Shown in pieces: positions 50,279 through 59,454 of a stretch of DNA of 64,000 bases. The stretch comes from CAZSNT01 sp964607765 (GTDB lineage Bacteria; Verrucomicrobiota; Lentisphaeria; Oligosphaerales; JABHEG01). The position numbers were made by a program, and so were the translations under genes. Each line of letters begins with the position of its first letter. The stretch's first letter is position 1. The DNA is taken from NCBI GenBank assembly GCA_964607765.1, contig CAZSNT010000034.1:4157-68156 (forward strand), given 5' to 3'. The notes under the pieces are model-generated. The model did not search any database. It worked only from the letters and a program-made list of their open reading frames with translations, and was not told where the DNA came from.

Positions 50279-51850
50279 ATGTGTAGATCATTCTTGGCCG
50301 TCTGCTGCGGCCTGGGTTTGTCACTGTCGGTCTGCCCCCGAGCGCGGGCAGACGAGGAAACAGCGCAGCTGCGCAACGAGGTGGCAGCACTGCGTGAACT
50401 GCTTGCGGAACAGAGGAGATCATTCGAAGGGCGCATTCGCCAGTTGGAAGCGAGAATCGAGCAGGTATCGTCGGGAAAAGCCACCCCGCAGCAGCCATCG
50501 CCGACCGACCTGCAGGCCGCCCTCGAGCAAGCGCGCGGACAGACCGCAGCGCCCGCCGATACAGCGTGGCCTGACGGTCGCCTCGGAGCGGCCATGCAGA
50601 GCCTGAACCCGGCCATGTCGGTCATCGTCGATACGTTCTACCACAGCGACGACTCGAAAGAGGGCATCCGGCACATATTCGAGGAAATCTCCGGATTCGG
50701 CCACACCGATGGTGACGGGCACGAGCATGAAGACGGGGCTCTGGAGGATGGGTTCAACCTGCGCCACCTCGAGCTCTACCTGTCGGCGGACGTCGACCCC
50801 TACTTCAGGGGGTGGGCCATCGGCGCCATCTCCGAGGAGAGTGCGGAGCTGGAAGAGGCGGTGATCCAAAGCACGTCCCTGCCGGCCGGACTGCAGCTGC
50901 AGGGCGGCAAGTTCCTGAGCAATGTCAGCCGCATGAACGCACAGCACCCGCACCAGTGGGATTTCGTGGACGCCCCGCTGGTCCACCAATTGCTGCTCGG
51001 CGATCACGGCCTGAACGAGAAGGGGCTGCAACTGTCATGGCTGGCGCCCACGCCATTCCAGCTGCGGCTTGGCATCGAGGCGCTGCAGGGCGGAAACGAG
51101 CAGGTCGCGCAGTACCACGGCGAGGATGCGTTCGACCGCAAGGCAGGCCCGCGTCTCTGGATCGGCTGGGCCAAAGTGGCGCCGAACCTCCCGGAACGGC
51201 ACGGGCTGGAGGTCGGCCTGGCCGTCGGGCGCGGCGTGCACCAAGAAGAGCACGACGAGTTCGACAACGCCGACACCGTGCCGCCGTTGACCGAGGGGGC
51301 GGATGGCGACACTGACCACTGGTTTGACGGACACAGCACGTTTGTCGGGGCAGACATCGTCTACAAGTACGACGCACCCAAGGAACACGGGGCGGGGGAT
51401 GTGACACTGCAGTCGGGATACCTGTGGCGACGCAGGGACCTGGAACTGGTCGATCACTTCTTCGCGGGAGCCCCCGTCGGCGAATCCCGCGTCGACACGC
51501 AGGATGGCTACTACGCCCAGGCAACCTACGGGTTCCTGCCGCGCTGGCGGACCGGACTGCGCTGGGAACAGATCGGCATGGTGAACCATAGCGACTTGCC
51601 CGACGGTACCGACGAGTCGTTCGGCGAGTCCCGACGACTCTCAGCCATCCTCGACTTCCTGCCGTCAGAATCCTCGCGGCTGCGGCTCCAGGTGGCTCGA
51701 GGCGACTACGACACGGCGGAGGGTGACGAAGAGGTGTGGCAGGTGTTCGTGCAGTGGATGATCAGCCTGGGAAGACACGGAAGCGCGGGGCATCGCTGTG
51801 GTCATACGGATCACCACGCGCACGAGTGCTCCGGCCACGCGCACGAATAA
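50279..51850 (+). CDS. Outer-membrane beta-barrel protein with coiled coil and His-rich tail
   Basis: 523 residues from ATG 50279, starting a signal peptide (SFLAVCCGLGLSLSVCPRARA). A short coiled coil follows (LRNEVAALRELLAEQRRSFE and on, residues about 25-60). From about residue 105 a series of amphipathic strands begins (NLRHLELYLSADVDPYFRGW, LQLQGGKFLSNVSRMNAQHP), like porins and zinc-associated outer-membrane proteins. Histidine/acid clusters appear at about 143-150 (DGDGHEHEDG) and at the end (GHRCGHTDHHAHECSGHAHE). The coiled-coil-then-barrel plan recalls phosphate-selective OprP-type and 'zinc-regulated' barrels. Function is likely metal-linked uptake or adhesion at the outer membrane; the metal is not identified. 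Confidence 0.75.
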   Translation: MCRSFLAVCCGLGLSLSVCPRARADEETAQLRNEVAALRELLAEQRRSFEGRIRQLEARIEQVSSGKATPQQPSPTDLQAALEQARGQTAAPADTAWPDGRLGAAMQSLNPAMSVIVDTFYHSDDSKEGIRHIFEEISGFGHTDGDGHEHEDGALEDGFNLRHLELYLSADVDPYFRGWAIGAISEESAELEEAVIQSTSLPAGLQLQGGKFLSNVSRMNAQHPHQWDFVDAPLVHQLLLGDHGLNEKGLQLSWLAPTPFQLRLGIEALQGGNEQVAQYHGEDAFDRKAGPRLWIGWAKVAPNLPERHGLEVGLAVGRGVHQEEHDEFDNADTVPPLTEGADGDTDHWFDGHSTFVGADIVYKYDAPKEHGAGDVTLQSGYLWRRRDLELVDHFFAGAPVGESRVDTQDGYYAQATYGFLPRWRTGLRWEQIGMVNHSDLPDGTDESFGESRRLSAILDFLPSESSRLRLQVARGDYDTAEGDEEVWQVFVQWMISLGRHGSAGHRCGHTDHHAHECSGHAHE

Positions 51851-51952
51851 AGTATCCACTGCCGCCGGTGATCTGTCTGTCACCGTCCGGAGGCTGCCTG
51901 GGGACCTGTGCCTTTCCTTGAAAACGGCGGGCTGTCGCTCGATAGTAAGCGT

Positions 51953-52582
51953 ATGGGACAGCCCGCCAAACCATACGAGTACTATAGCTGGAACGACTAC
52001 CGATCTTGGTCGGACGACGAGCGGTGGGAACTCATCGACGGGTATCCCTACGCCATGACCCCGAGCCCTCGATTCCGACACCAGGACATATCAGCCGCCA
52101 TCACAGCGGAGCTGCGCGCGTTTCTTACGGGCAGGCCCTGCCGCGCAGTGGCTGCTCCGATGGACGTCAGGCTGTCCGATGCGGATGTGGTCCAACCCGA
52201 TGTCCTCGTGGTCTGTGATCCAGACAAGATCAAAGAGACGCACATCGAGGGCGCACCGGACATCGCCGTCGAGATTACCTCCCCGTCCTCAATCAGCCAT
52301 GACCGGATGCGCAAGCTGGCGCTCTACGCCAAGTACGGCGTCAAAGAGTACTGGATCGTCACCCCCTACCCCCATCTGGTCGAGGTGCTCCTGCTCGACG
52401 GCGACAGCTACCGTGTCCACAGCGTGTTCACCAAGCGCGACACGCTGAGCAGCCCGACCTTGTCCGGACTCGAGATCCCTCTCGATGGCGTCTTCAACTT
52501 CCCGATCCCGGACAACGAACGCATCGACGAGATCCGCGAGAGCACGCCGCCCTACGGGCATGCACGCCGGCCTGCCGACTGA
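51953..52582 (+). CDS. Uma2 family (DUF820) PD-(D/E)XK nuclease-like protein
   Basis: 209 residues from ATG 51953; a GTG at 51908 would add 15 residues and cannot be excluded since neither has a strong ribosome-binding site. It shows the Uma2 pattern: YSWNDYRSWSDDERWELIDG at the start, VVQPDVLVVCD and DIAVEITSPSS supplying the D and E-x-T of the nuclease core, and LALYAKYGVKEYWIV near the C-terminus. Uma2 proteins are abundant in planctomycetes and cyanobacteria, are restriction-endonuclease-like, and have no proven role. The 3' end overlaps the convergent GH2 gene by 31 bp. Confidence 0.9.
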   Translation: MGQPAKPYEYYSWNDYRSWSDDERWELIDGYPYAMTPSPRFRHQDISAAITAELRAFLTGRPCRAVAAPMDVRLSDADVVQPDVLVVCDPDKIKETHIEGAPDIAVEITSPSSISHDRMRKLALYAKYGVKEYWIVTPYPHLVEVLLLDGDSYRVHSVFTKRDTLSSPTLSGLEIPLDGVFNFPIPDNERIDEIRESTPPYGHARRPAD

Positions 52583-55497
52583 CAGTTCCCAACGTAGGGA
52601 GCTGTCTCAGCAGTGAACCGGATCAGGTTGTGCAGCAGCCGGTCCGCGACCGGATCCTTGCCCAAGTTCTCCAGCAATCTGAACGCGGACAGGATCAGTC
52701 GGCCCTTGCCGTGAGGCACGATGACCAGGTCCGCGCCAAGCCAGACCTCGCTGAAACCGATGTAGTACCGCGTCCAGTCCACCGAGATTGCACCGGCCAG
52801 GATCTCGCCTGAGACGTTCATCATGGTCTGCCGCGCGTAGACGTTCGCGTAGTCCTGCCCCATCAGGCAATCGGACGGCAACCCGTCGAAGACCGGGTGG
52901 TCCTTGACAATGTGGAACAGCCCGATCCAGTTGCCTTGCGCACCGCGACGAGACGGTTCGACCGGGAACACACCCTCCCGCAGGAGACGGTTGCACTCAT
53001 TGTTGGGATGGCGCCGCTGGACCCACGCCTCCCGGTCCCAGTCCATCATCTGCCACCCCATGGGCGGGCGCAGAAACACGGCCGTGCCGCCGTCCGCCAC
53101 CCACTGCAGCAAGGACCTGAAGTGGTCGACCTCAGCGTCGCTTCGCGCGTCCTCGACACAGCAGACCACCGGTGCGTCCGGTGCGGAGTCCGCACGGAAC
53201 GGGGTCACGTCCACTCCGTGGAGAGTTGCGAACTCCGCAAGCTCGGCCGCGGGATCGAATGTCTGCACCCGCAGTGGGACAGCAGCGGGAGGCGCGACCA
53301 CCAGCAGATCCGCGGAGTTCGCAACCGCAGGGCCGCCGTTGCCGCCTTCGAGGGTCACGTCGACTGTCCAGCGCCCCGGCGTGGTGCCGACGGTGACCGG
53401 ACACTGCAGCAGCTCGCAGGTCCCCGAAGGCACGGTCACGTCGGCACGGTGCACGGTCTCGCACTCGCCGGCCGGGCCGGTCAGAACGACAGTCAGACTG
53501 CCCGTCATCGCCTCGAGTTCGTTCACGGTTCGGAGGACCAGCTTCGCCTCCTGCCCGGGCAGGAGATTGCGCGGCACAACCCGGGGAACGAGACAAGCGG
53601 GCTGGTTGAGTCGCTGCGCCACGTCGTATGCCGCCCACGGCTCCTCAAGCCAGACATCGATGATGCCGGAGCCGATGATCCAGTCCGCGCCCGTCCAGGC
53701 GTGCAGGCAGTAGCCGGCCATGTTCGGGTTGGTTCGCAACTCCTCGAGCGTGACCTTGTTGCCCTCGGCCTGGACCGCCTGCGTGGCACGGCCGAATGCG
53801 GACAGGTCAGGAAACACGCTGTCCAGACCGTTCTCGGCAAGTCGCGCCGTGATGCCCTGCATGAGCATGTCGTGGTTGCGGTAGTCCGGCGAGATCGGAG
53901 GCACGTGCTGACGGAACCGTGCCATGACCTGCGGCAGGTCGGGGTACGCGCCGCCGCCGCATTCAGTGATGAAGCCGAGCACGCCCTCTTCGCCGTATGT
54001 GTGAAAGAACTCGGCGTCGGCCGCAGTCAGCGGCGCACCCACGTTGCGGTGCCGCTCGAGGATGCGGACGGGCTCCGTACTGCCGGGCAGGTACGCGTTG
54101 GCGCCAACAGTGACGCCCGGACCGGCGGACAGCCCGTACTCGCGCAGTTCCTTGAAGTGGGGTCGCGGGAAGTCCGGCTCCATCCGCGAACCGCCCGATT
54201 CGTCGATGATCAGCCGCGAGAAGTCGTGCCGGCGCGCTTCGAGGCAGACACGATGCCGAACGCGCAGCAGTTCCGTGCGCACGATCTCGTTGAATATCTC
54301 CCAGCAGACGATGGACGCGTGGTTCCGATCGCGGATCACGAGCTCCCGCACTTCGGCCAGCATCCGATCCTCCAACTGTGGTGTGAGCGCGGGGTACTGG
54401 GCCATGCACTCGATCGGTGGCGACGCGAACACCATCAGCCCCATCTCATCGGCCAGGTCCAGCAGCAGCGGCGGCGCCGGCTTGCGCCAGAGCCGGAGCA
54501 CGTTGAACCCAGCGCCCTTGACCAGCTCGATCTGACGTCGCGCGAATGCCTCATCCGGTACGTCCGCCAGTGTCCCCGGGTAGCACCCTTCATCAAAAAC
54601 GGCCTTCAAGAAGATCGGGGCACCGTTCAGGAAGAACCGGTCTCGGCAGATGGTGAGCTCGCGGAACCCGAACCGGACACGCGTGGAGTCGAGCACGCGA
54701 CGTCCGGAGAACAGGCGGACTTCCAGTTCATAGAGGTCCGGGGTCTCTGGCGACCAATAGCGCGGCGAGGGGATGCCGATCTCGACGATGCCCTCGTTGG
54801 TCCCCGACACGGCGTGAAGCGGCTGGAGATCCTCGACCAACAGGTCCCGAGCCCCGCCCGGGCCGAACACGCGTAAAGCGATCTCAACCGACTCGTTCCG
54901 GACCCCCGCATTCTCCACGGCGACACTGACAAGCACCGACTCTTCCGCCATCTGCGGCTCCACGAACACGTCGCGGATGTAGACGGAATCCCGCACCACG
55001 AGCTCGACCGCCTGCCAGATCCCGCCGGCAATGGCCCCGCGCCAATGCGGCATCTCGTCCTGCTGCAACCCGTCAACGAGCTGGGACCGGGTCAGGATCG
55101 GACCGATCACGCGCACGATCAAGACATTGTCGACGCCCCCCTTCAGCAGCCCCGTCACGTCGACCTCAAACGGCGTGTACCCGCCCTCGTGCCAACCGGC
55201 CGGACTGCCGTTCACCCACACCTCGGCCCGGTAGTTGACAGCACGGAACACAATCCGGCACACCTTGCCCTCAGCACCGTCCGGTGTCCGGAAAACGCGA
55301 TGGTACCAGGCAACACCTTCGTAGTCCTCCTCAGTCAGCTCCCAACAGCTCGGCACGGCAATGGTGCGGCAACCGCGTTGACCGTCAAATACGTCCGGTT
55401 GATGCCACTGCTCGGAGCGACCCCGGTTGTCGGGGTCAAAGACGATCGCCCAATCGCCGTTCAGGGACGTGCTCGTACTGGCGTGGGCAGACGGCAT
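52552..55497 (-). CDS. Glycoside hydrolase family 2 protein
   Basis: 981 residues from ATG 55497 (GGAGAAGC seven bases upstream), preferred to a longer frame that would include repeat-like sequence. Order: N-terminal sugar-binding jelly roll (SLNGDWAIVFDPDNRG, VWVNGSPAGWHEGGYTPFEV), Ig-like middle domain, then TIM barrel with the acid/base in CWEIFNEIV (about residue 404) and the nucleophile in GFITECGGG (about 510), and further beta domains to the end. GH2 includes beta-galactosidases, glucuronidases and mannosidases; the exact sugar is not readable. No signal peptide is visible. It is last in a minus-strand run with AOR, a dehydratase and a GntR regulator, suggesting a shared oligosaccharide pathway. 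Confidence 0.92.
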   Translation of the reverse strand: MPSAHASTSTSLNGDWAIVFDPDNRGRSEQWHQPDVFDGQRGCRTIAVPSCWELTEEDYEGVAWYHRVFRTPDGAEGKVCRIVFRAVNYRAEVWVNGSPAGWHEGGYTPFEVDVTGLLKGGVDNVLIVRVIGPILTRSQLVDGLQQDEMPHWRGAIAGGIWQAVELVVRDSVYIRDVFVEPQMAEESVLVSVAVENAGVRNESVEIALRVFGPGGARDLLVEDLQPLHAVSGTNEGIVEIGIPSPRYWSPETPDLYELEVRLFSGRRVLDSTRVRFGFRELTICRDRFFLNGAPIFLKAVFDEGCYPGTLADVPDEAFARRQIELVKGAGFNVLRLWRKPAPPLLLDLADEMGLMVFASPPIECMAQYPALTPQLEDRMLAEVRELVIRDRNHASIVCWEIFNEIVRTELLRVRHRVCLEARRHDFSRLIIDESGGSRMEPDFPRPHFKELREYGLSAGPGVTVGANAYLPGSTEPVRILERHRNVGAPLTAADAEFFHTYGEEGVLGFITECGGGAYPDLPQVMARFRQHVPPISPDYRNHDMLMQGITARLAENGLDSVFPDLSAFGRATQAVQAEGNKVTLEELRTNPNMAGYCLHAWTGADWIIGSGIIDVWLEEPWAAYDVAQRLNQPACLVPRVVPRNLLPGQEAKLVLRTVNELEAMTGSLTVVLTGPAGECETVHRADVTVPSGTCELLQCPVTVGTTPGRWTVDVTLEGGNGGPAVANSADLLVVAPPAAVPLRVQTFDPAAELAEFATLHGVDVTPFRADSAPDAPVVCCVEDARSDAEVDHFRSLLQWVADGGTAVFLRPPMGWQMMDWDREAWVQRRHPNNECNRLLREGVFPVEPSRRGAQGNWIGLFHIVKDHPVFDGLPSDCLMGQDYANVYARQTMMNVSGEILAGAISVDWTRYYIGFSEVWLGADLVIVPHGKGRLILSAFRLLENLGKDPVADRLLHNLIRFTAETAPYVGNCQSAGRRACP

Positions 55498-55599
55498 GTC
55501 TGCTTCTCCTGTTCGGGGTGTCGTCTGCTGTGGGTTCGCGGCGGACGCGACGGACATGTCGGACCGGTCGGACCGCAGCGTGCCAAGGGAACGTTCGAG

Positions 55600-57492
55600 C
55601 TACTGCAACTCACCAGCCCAGGCAATACCCAACTCCTCGAGCTTTGCCGCGGTCGGCACACCGGCCGGAGTCCAGCCGCGGAGTTGGTAGTAGAGCCTGA
55701 CTCCGTCTTCGAACTCCTGCTCCGGGATGGCCACGCCCTTGAGTGCGCCTTTGCGGACGGGCCGGAAGAAGCGCTTCGGGAGCTTGTCATCCGCGGCCGT
55801 GAAGCCCTCGCGGATGTTGAACAGCCGCGCCAGATTGATGCTGCGCTCCGCCGCCGTCATCATGCCCTCGATAGTCGTGTCGAAGCCCGTGCAGGCGGTG
55901 ATGAGCTCGGCAATGTCCTGGTAGGTGAACATCTTGCGCTCCGGCACGCCCACGAAAATGCAGAGCCCGAGCACGTTGTAAACGCTCCAGGCGCACTGCA
56001 GCACGGTGTCGAGCCGGATCTTCTCTTCGCCGATGCTCTGGCTGGCCACCGGCTCGGTGATGCCGAGCGGCCTCAACTCGTCCAGGAACTCGCCTTCGCC
56101 TTCGAAACAGGGATCGTGCGCCATCACCAAGTGGTCGGCGCCGATCGGCGATACCGCGAACCCGAGCCCCACGCCCCACTTGCCTCGCGGCTCGTGGAGC
56201 GGCAGCTCCTGTTTCTTCACCGTCATGCACAGATCGAGTGCATCCCCGCCCACCGTCTCGGCCGCGCGATGGCTGCCCTCGGCCAGTAAGTCCCCAAGCC
56301 CGGGTGCACGGTCGGCAATCATGCCGACAAGCTCGAGCATGCCTTCCGCATTGCCAAAAGCAAGGTCTAGCCCGTCCGGGACAAGGTCGCCGAGCAGCCC
56401 CTTCTCGGCGCACTCCATGGCGAACGCAATGGTGACGCCCGTGGAGATCGTGTCCATGGCGTTGCGGTTGCAGATTTCGTTGGCTTTCGCGATGGCCTCG
56501 ATGTCCAGAATGCCGCACAGCGGTCCGAACGCGCCGATGGTCTCGTATTCCGGACCGCCGTAACGTGGGTTGACCTCGTACCTGCCGGTCACCGCAACGG
56601 TCTTCTTGCAGCGTACGGGGCAGCCGTAGCAGGCCTCGTCCTTGTGCTTGATGGTGTCCCGGATAGTCTCGCCGCTGACGCGTTCCGCGCCGTCGATGGC
56701 GCCGTCGCGGAAGTTGTACGCGGGAAGCATGCCCATGGACTGAAGCGGATTGACGGCTGACGCCGTGCCCAGCGCCTGGATGCCTTGGGCGCCCTCGTAG
56801 GTCTTGAGACGATCGGCAAACCACCTGACCTTGGCCAGTACTGTGTCACGATCGTGGAGCGCCGGCTTGGCTTTGCCGCGCACCGCGATCGCACGCAGCT
56901 TCTTCGCCCCCATGACCGCCCCGATGCCGGTTCGGCCGTTGAAGTGCTTCAGTTCGTTCACGATGTTGGCAAACCGCACAAGCCTCTCGCCGGCCGGACC
57001 GCACTGCAGCACACGCACACGACTGTCGCCGAGTTCCGCGCGGATGACGTCCTGCGCAGCGCCCGTCGACTTGCCCCAAATCCCCTCGGCGCAACGGATC
57101 TGCACGTCACCGTCCATGATCGACAGGTAGACCGGCGTCTCGGCTTGACCGTGCACGATGATCCCGTCGAACCCGGCAAATTTCAGCTCCGGTCCCCAGA
57201 AACCGCCGGCTTCGCTCTCGGCATAGGCACCGGTCAACGGGGACTTGGTCGCGGCCGTGTAGCGACAGGCGCCGGGGATCGGCGTGCCGGTGAGCACGCT
57301 GGTCATGAGAACCAGCCGGTTCCCCGGGGCAAACGCGTCGATCCCCCCAGGGTTCTCGCGGAGAAGCACGTCCAGGGCCCAGTTCTTGCCGCCCAGGTAG
57401 TCGCGATAAAACACCTCGTCCGGCTCCCACACGGAAGTGACGCCCAGACTCAAGTCGACTCTGAGGATCTTGCCCGTATAACTGTGTGACAT
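55600..57492 (-). CDS. Aldehyde:ferredoxin oxidoreductase (tungsten-pterin)
   Basis: 630 residues, normal for AOR (about 605-630), with AGGAGG eight bases before ATG 57492. The N-terminal domain (YTGKILRVDLSLGVTSVWEP, YLGGKNWALDVLL, SPLTGAYAESEAGGFWGPEL) binds the bis-pterin. The 4Fe-4S cluster ligands are in CYGCPVRC near residue 288, with the distal cysteine in LGLCIFVG near 512. AORs oxidise aldehydes to acids with reduction of ferredoxin in anaerobes. With the GH2 and enolase-superfamily neighbours it could oxidise a sugar-derived aldehyde, and the reduced ferredoxin could feed a hydrogenase. Tungsten uptake and cofactor genes are not in the window. Confidence 0.93.
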   Translation of the reverse strand: MSHSYTGKILRVDLSLGVTSVWEPDEVFYRDYLGGKNWALDVLLRENPGGIDAFAPGNRLVLMTSVLTGTPIPGACRYTAATKSPLTGAYAESEAGGFWGPELKFAGFDGIIVHGQAETPVYLSIMDGDVQIRCAEGIWGKSTGAAQDVIRAELGDSRVRVLQCGPAGERLVRFANIVNELKHFNGRTGIGAVMGAKKLRAIAVRGKAKPALHDRDTVLAKVRWFADRLKTYEGAQGIQALGTASAVNPLQSMGMLPAYNFRDGAIDGAERVSGETIRDTIKHKDEACYGCPVRCKKTVAVTGRYEVNPRYGGPEYETIGAFGPLCGILDIEAIAKANEICNRNAMDTISTGVTIAFAMECAEKGLLGDLVPDGLDLAFGNAEGMLELVGMIADRAPGLGDLLAEGSHRAAETVGGDALDLCMTVKKQELPLHEPRGKWGVGLGFAVSPIGADHLVMAHDPCFEGEGEFLDELRPLGITEPVASQSIGEEKIRLDTVLQCAWSVYNVLGLCIFVGVPERKMFTYQDIAELITACTGFDTTIEGMMTAAERSINLARLFNIREGFTAADDKLPKRFFRPVRKGALKGVAIPEQEFEDGVRLYYQLRGWTPAGVPTAAKLEELGIAWAGELQ

Positions 57493-57588
57493 GGTCGGCG
57501 CCTCCTGACTGAGATGTCGGCGTTGGCAATTGAGCGTTGAGAATTGAGCGTTACCTGGGCTCCTGGATCGGACCCGGTGTTCGATGTG

Positions 57589-58782
57589 TCAGCCCCGCGC
57601 CGATGCCCGAGTGGCAACGGTGAACTGTGCCAACGCCTCCGTGTTGATGTCAATCCCCAGTCCTGGACCTTGCGGAATCCGCAGCGATTCGCCGTCGAGC
57701 GTGAAGGGCTCCACAAGCAGGTCGTCCCGGAGCGGGTTCGGGTTGCGGTCGTATTCGAACATGGGATCGTTCTCGCCAGCCACGGGGAACACGGTGTGCG
57801 GCACGGGCGGCATGATCGCGGTCAACTGCATCGCGGCAGCGAATGCCACGCCGCTGCCCCACACGTGCAAATACGTGGGCGTGTGAAACGCGGTGGCCAA
57901 TGCCACAATCCTCTGGCCTTCCGTGAGGCCGCCGCACGCAGAGATGTCGGGTTGCAGAATGTCTGCGGCGCCCGCCTGCAACAGGTCGAGCATGCCGTAT
58001 CGCGTGTATTCGCACTCGCCCGTGGCGATCGGGATGTCGAGCTTGGCGCGGAGCCGGGCGCAACCGGCCACGTCCTCGGGCACGAGAGGCTCCTCGAACC
58101 AGCGCAGGCCCAACTCCTGCAACGCCTGCCCCATACGGTAGGCCGCGTGGAAGTTGTACGCATGGTTCGCGTCGGTCATCAGCAGGAACTCGTCACCCAC
58201 CACGTCGCGAGCGGCCTCCATGCGCTTGATGTCGTCAGCCACGGACAGCAACCCGACTTTCCCCTTGATCGCCGTGAAACCGCGTTCGACATAGCTCTGG
58301 GCCTCGTCCCGCACCAACGCCACCTGGCTGGCCGCGTCGCGCACATTGTCGCCGCGGTAGTAGAGCCCCGTGGCATAGGAACGCACGCGGTCGCGGAACG
58401 CGCCGCCCATCAGCGCGTGAACAGGCCGACCCGCTTCCTTGCCCCGAATGTCCCAAAGCGCGACGTCCAGCCCGCTCATGGCATCGATGAGCGCGCCCTT
58501 GCGGCCGTAGTCCCGGGACATGCAGTAAAGTTCGTTCCAGATGGGGCCGGTGTGCATCGGATCCCGCCCCAGCACGCGTGGCGCCAGAACGTCGTGAATG
58601 CACGTGGCGACGTGCTCCACCGGCATGGACACGCCGCTCTCGCCCCAGCCCGAGATGCCCGAGTCCGTCATGACCCGCACGAGCAGGCTGACGCGCTCCG
58701 CAAACGAGCCCTGCGACGAGTAGAACCGTTCGTCGCCCAGCGCCGCTTTCAGAATGAACGTCTCGATACGATCAATACGCAT
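57589..58782 (-). CDS. Mandelate racemase/muconate lactonizing enzyme family protein
   Basis: 397 residues of the enolase superfamily. The N-terminal capping domain starts MRIDRIETFILKAAL. Catalytic and metal residues: K-x-K in AIKGKVG (about 171), D in TDANHAY, E in RWFEEPL, E in ATGECEYT, an aspartate in LQPDISACGG and the histidine of LHVWGSG. The K-x-K plus His-Asp dyad puts it in the mandelate racemase subgroup, most likely a sugar-acid dehydratase (galactonate-, glucarate- or fuconate-type). Lying between AOR and a GntR regulator 15 bp upstream, it is probably part of an acid-sugar degradation route: aldehyde to acid, then dehydration. Exact substrate is unknown. Confidence 0.92.
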   Translation of the reverse strand: MRIDRIETFILKAALGDERFYSSQGSFAERVSLLVRVMTDSGISGWGESGVSMPVEHVATCIHDVLAPRVLGRDPMHTGPIWNELYCMSRDYGRKGALIDAMSGLDVALWDIRGKEAGRPVHALMGGAFRDRVRSYATGLYYRGDNVRDAASQVALVRDEAQSYVERGFTAIKGKVGLLSVADDIKRMEAARDVVGDEFLLMTDANHAYNFHAAYRMGQALQELGLRWFEEPLVPEDVAGCARLRAKLDIPIATGECEYTRYGMLDLLQAGAADILQPDISACGGLTEGQRIVALATAFHTPTYLHVWGSGVAFAAAMQLTAIMPPVPHTVFPVAGENDPMFEYDRNPNPLRDDLLVEPFTLDGESLRIPQGPGLGIDINTEALAQFTVATRASARG

Positions 58783-58797
58783 GCCTGTTGCTCCCAG

Positions 58798-59454
58798 TCA
58801 CCTGACTACCCCCGATCCCGGCGCGTGCAGAAACTTCTCGCGCCCTGCTTCCAGGTGTGCACGCAGCGCAGCTTCAGCCTGGTCCGGATCATCCGTCTGC
58901 AGATCGTGCACCAAATCGCGATGCCAACTGCGGGACGGATCGAGCGGGAAGGGGTTGTGCTCGCTGAATGTGCTGACCAACACGTAGTGGCCGAGACGCA
59001 TGATGCGGTCGAACTCGCGCAGAAACCCCGGGCTGTCGATCAACTCGACCAACGCACGATGAAACGCGATCTCCGCAGTCCAGTTGATCGTAGGACCGTC
59101 GCGGGTGGCGTCGACGGCCTCGGCCAGCCCCAGCAGCACGGACTCCGCAGCACGGACCGGCTGGCCGCAATAGATCCGGGAAGCCTGGCACTCGAGCGCG
59201 TTACGAATCAGCATCTGCGCACGGAAATCTTCAGCCCGTACTAACCGGACCCGCGTGATCCTGCGCGGCAGAATCTCGAGGAAACCCTCGCTTTCCAGCC
59301 GGGCAATGGCTTGGGAAACGGGCGATGCGCTCACGCCCAGTTCCTGCGCCAACGCTTTGCGGTCCAGGATGTCGCCCGGCTCCAAGGTCCGCTGTATCAG
59401 ACCCCGGAGGATATGGCTGTACACGTTGTCTGCGAGGCTGTTTCCGTCCGGCAT
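58798..59454 (-). CDS. GntR family (FadR/FCD subfamily) transcriptional regulator
   Basis: 218 residues. The N-terminal winged helix-turn-helix (ILRGLIQRTLEPGDILDRKA, LAQELGVSASPVSQAIARLE, GFLEILPRRITRV) is typical GntR. Residues about 80-210 form the helical FCD effector domain with the metal-binding residues expected in FHRALVEL, SWHRDLVHDL and ALRAHLEAG. FCD regulators sense small carboxylates, fitting the sugar-acid enzyme genes directly downstream, which it likely represses until substrate appears. Promoter and a small dyad (CTGATATTTCAG, 59473-59484) lie just upstream. First gene of the minus-strand cluster. Confidence 0.93.
   Translation of the reverse strand: MPDGNSLADNVYSHILRGLIQRTLEPGDILDRKALAQELGVSASPVSQAIARLESEGFLEILPRRITRVRLVRAEDFRAQMLIRNALECQASRIYCGQPVRAAESVLLGLAEAVDATRDGPTINWTAEIAFHRALVELIDSPGFLREFDRIMRLGHYVLVSTFSEHNPFPLDPSRSWHRDLVHDLQTDDPDQAEAALRAHLEAGREKFLHAPGSGVVR

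Noticed and set aside
51865..51884. Hairpin after the outer-membrane barrel gene (CGGTGA/TCACCG)
   Set aside because: Only a 6 bp stem without a T-run; too weak to call a terminator.
52897..54876. Plus-strand open frame of about 660 codons opposite GH2
   Set aside because: Composition rich in R, H and V without domain structure; the GH2 catalytic motifs on the minus strand explain the sequence.
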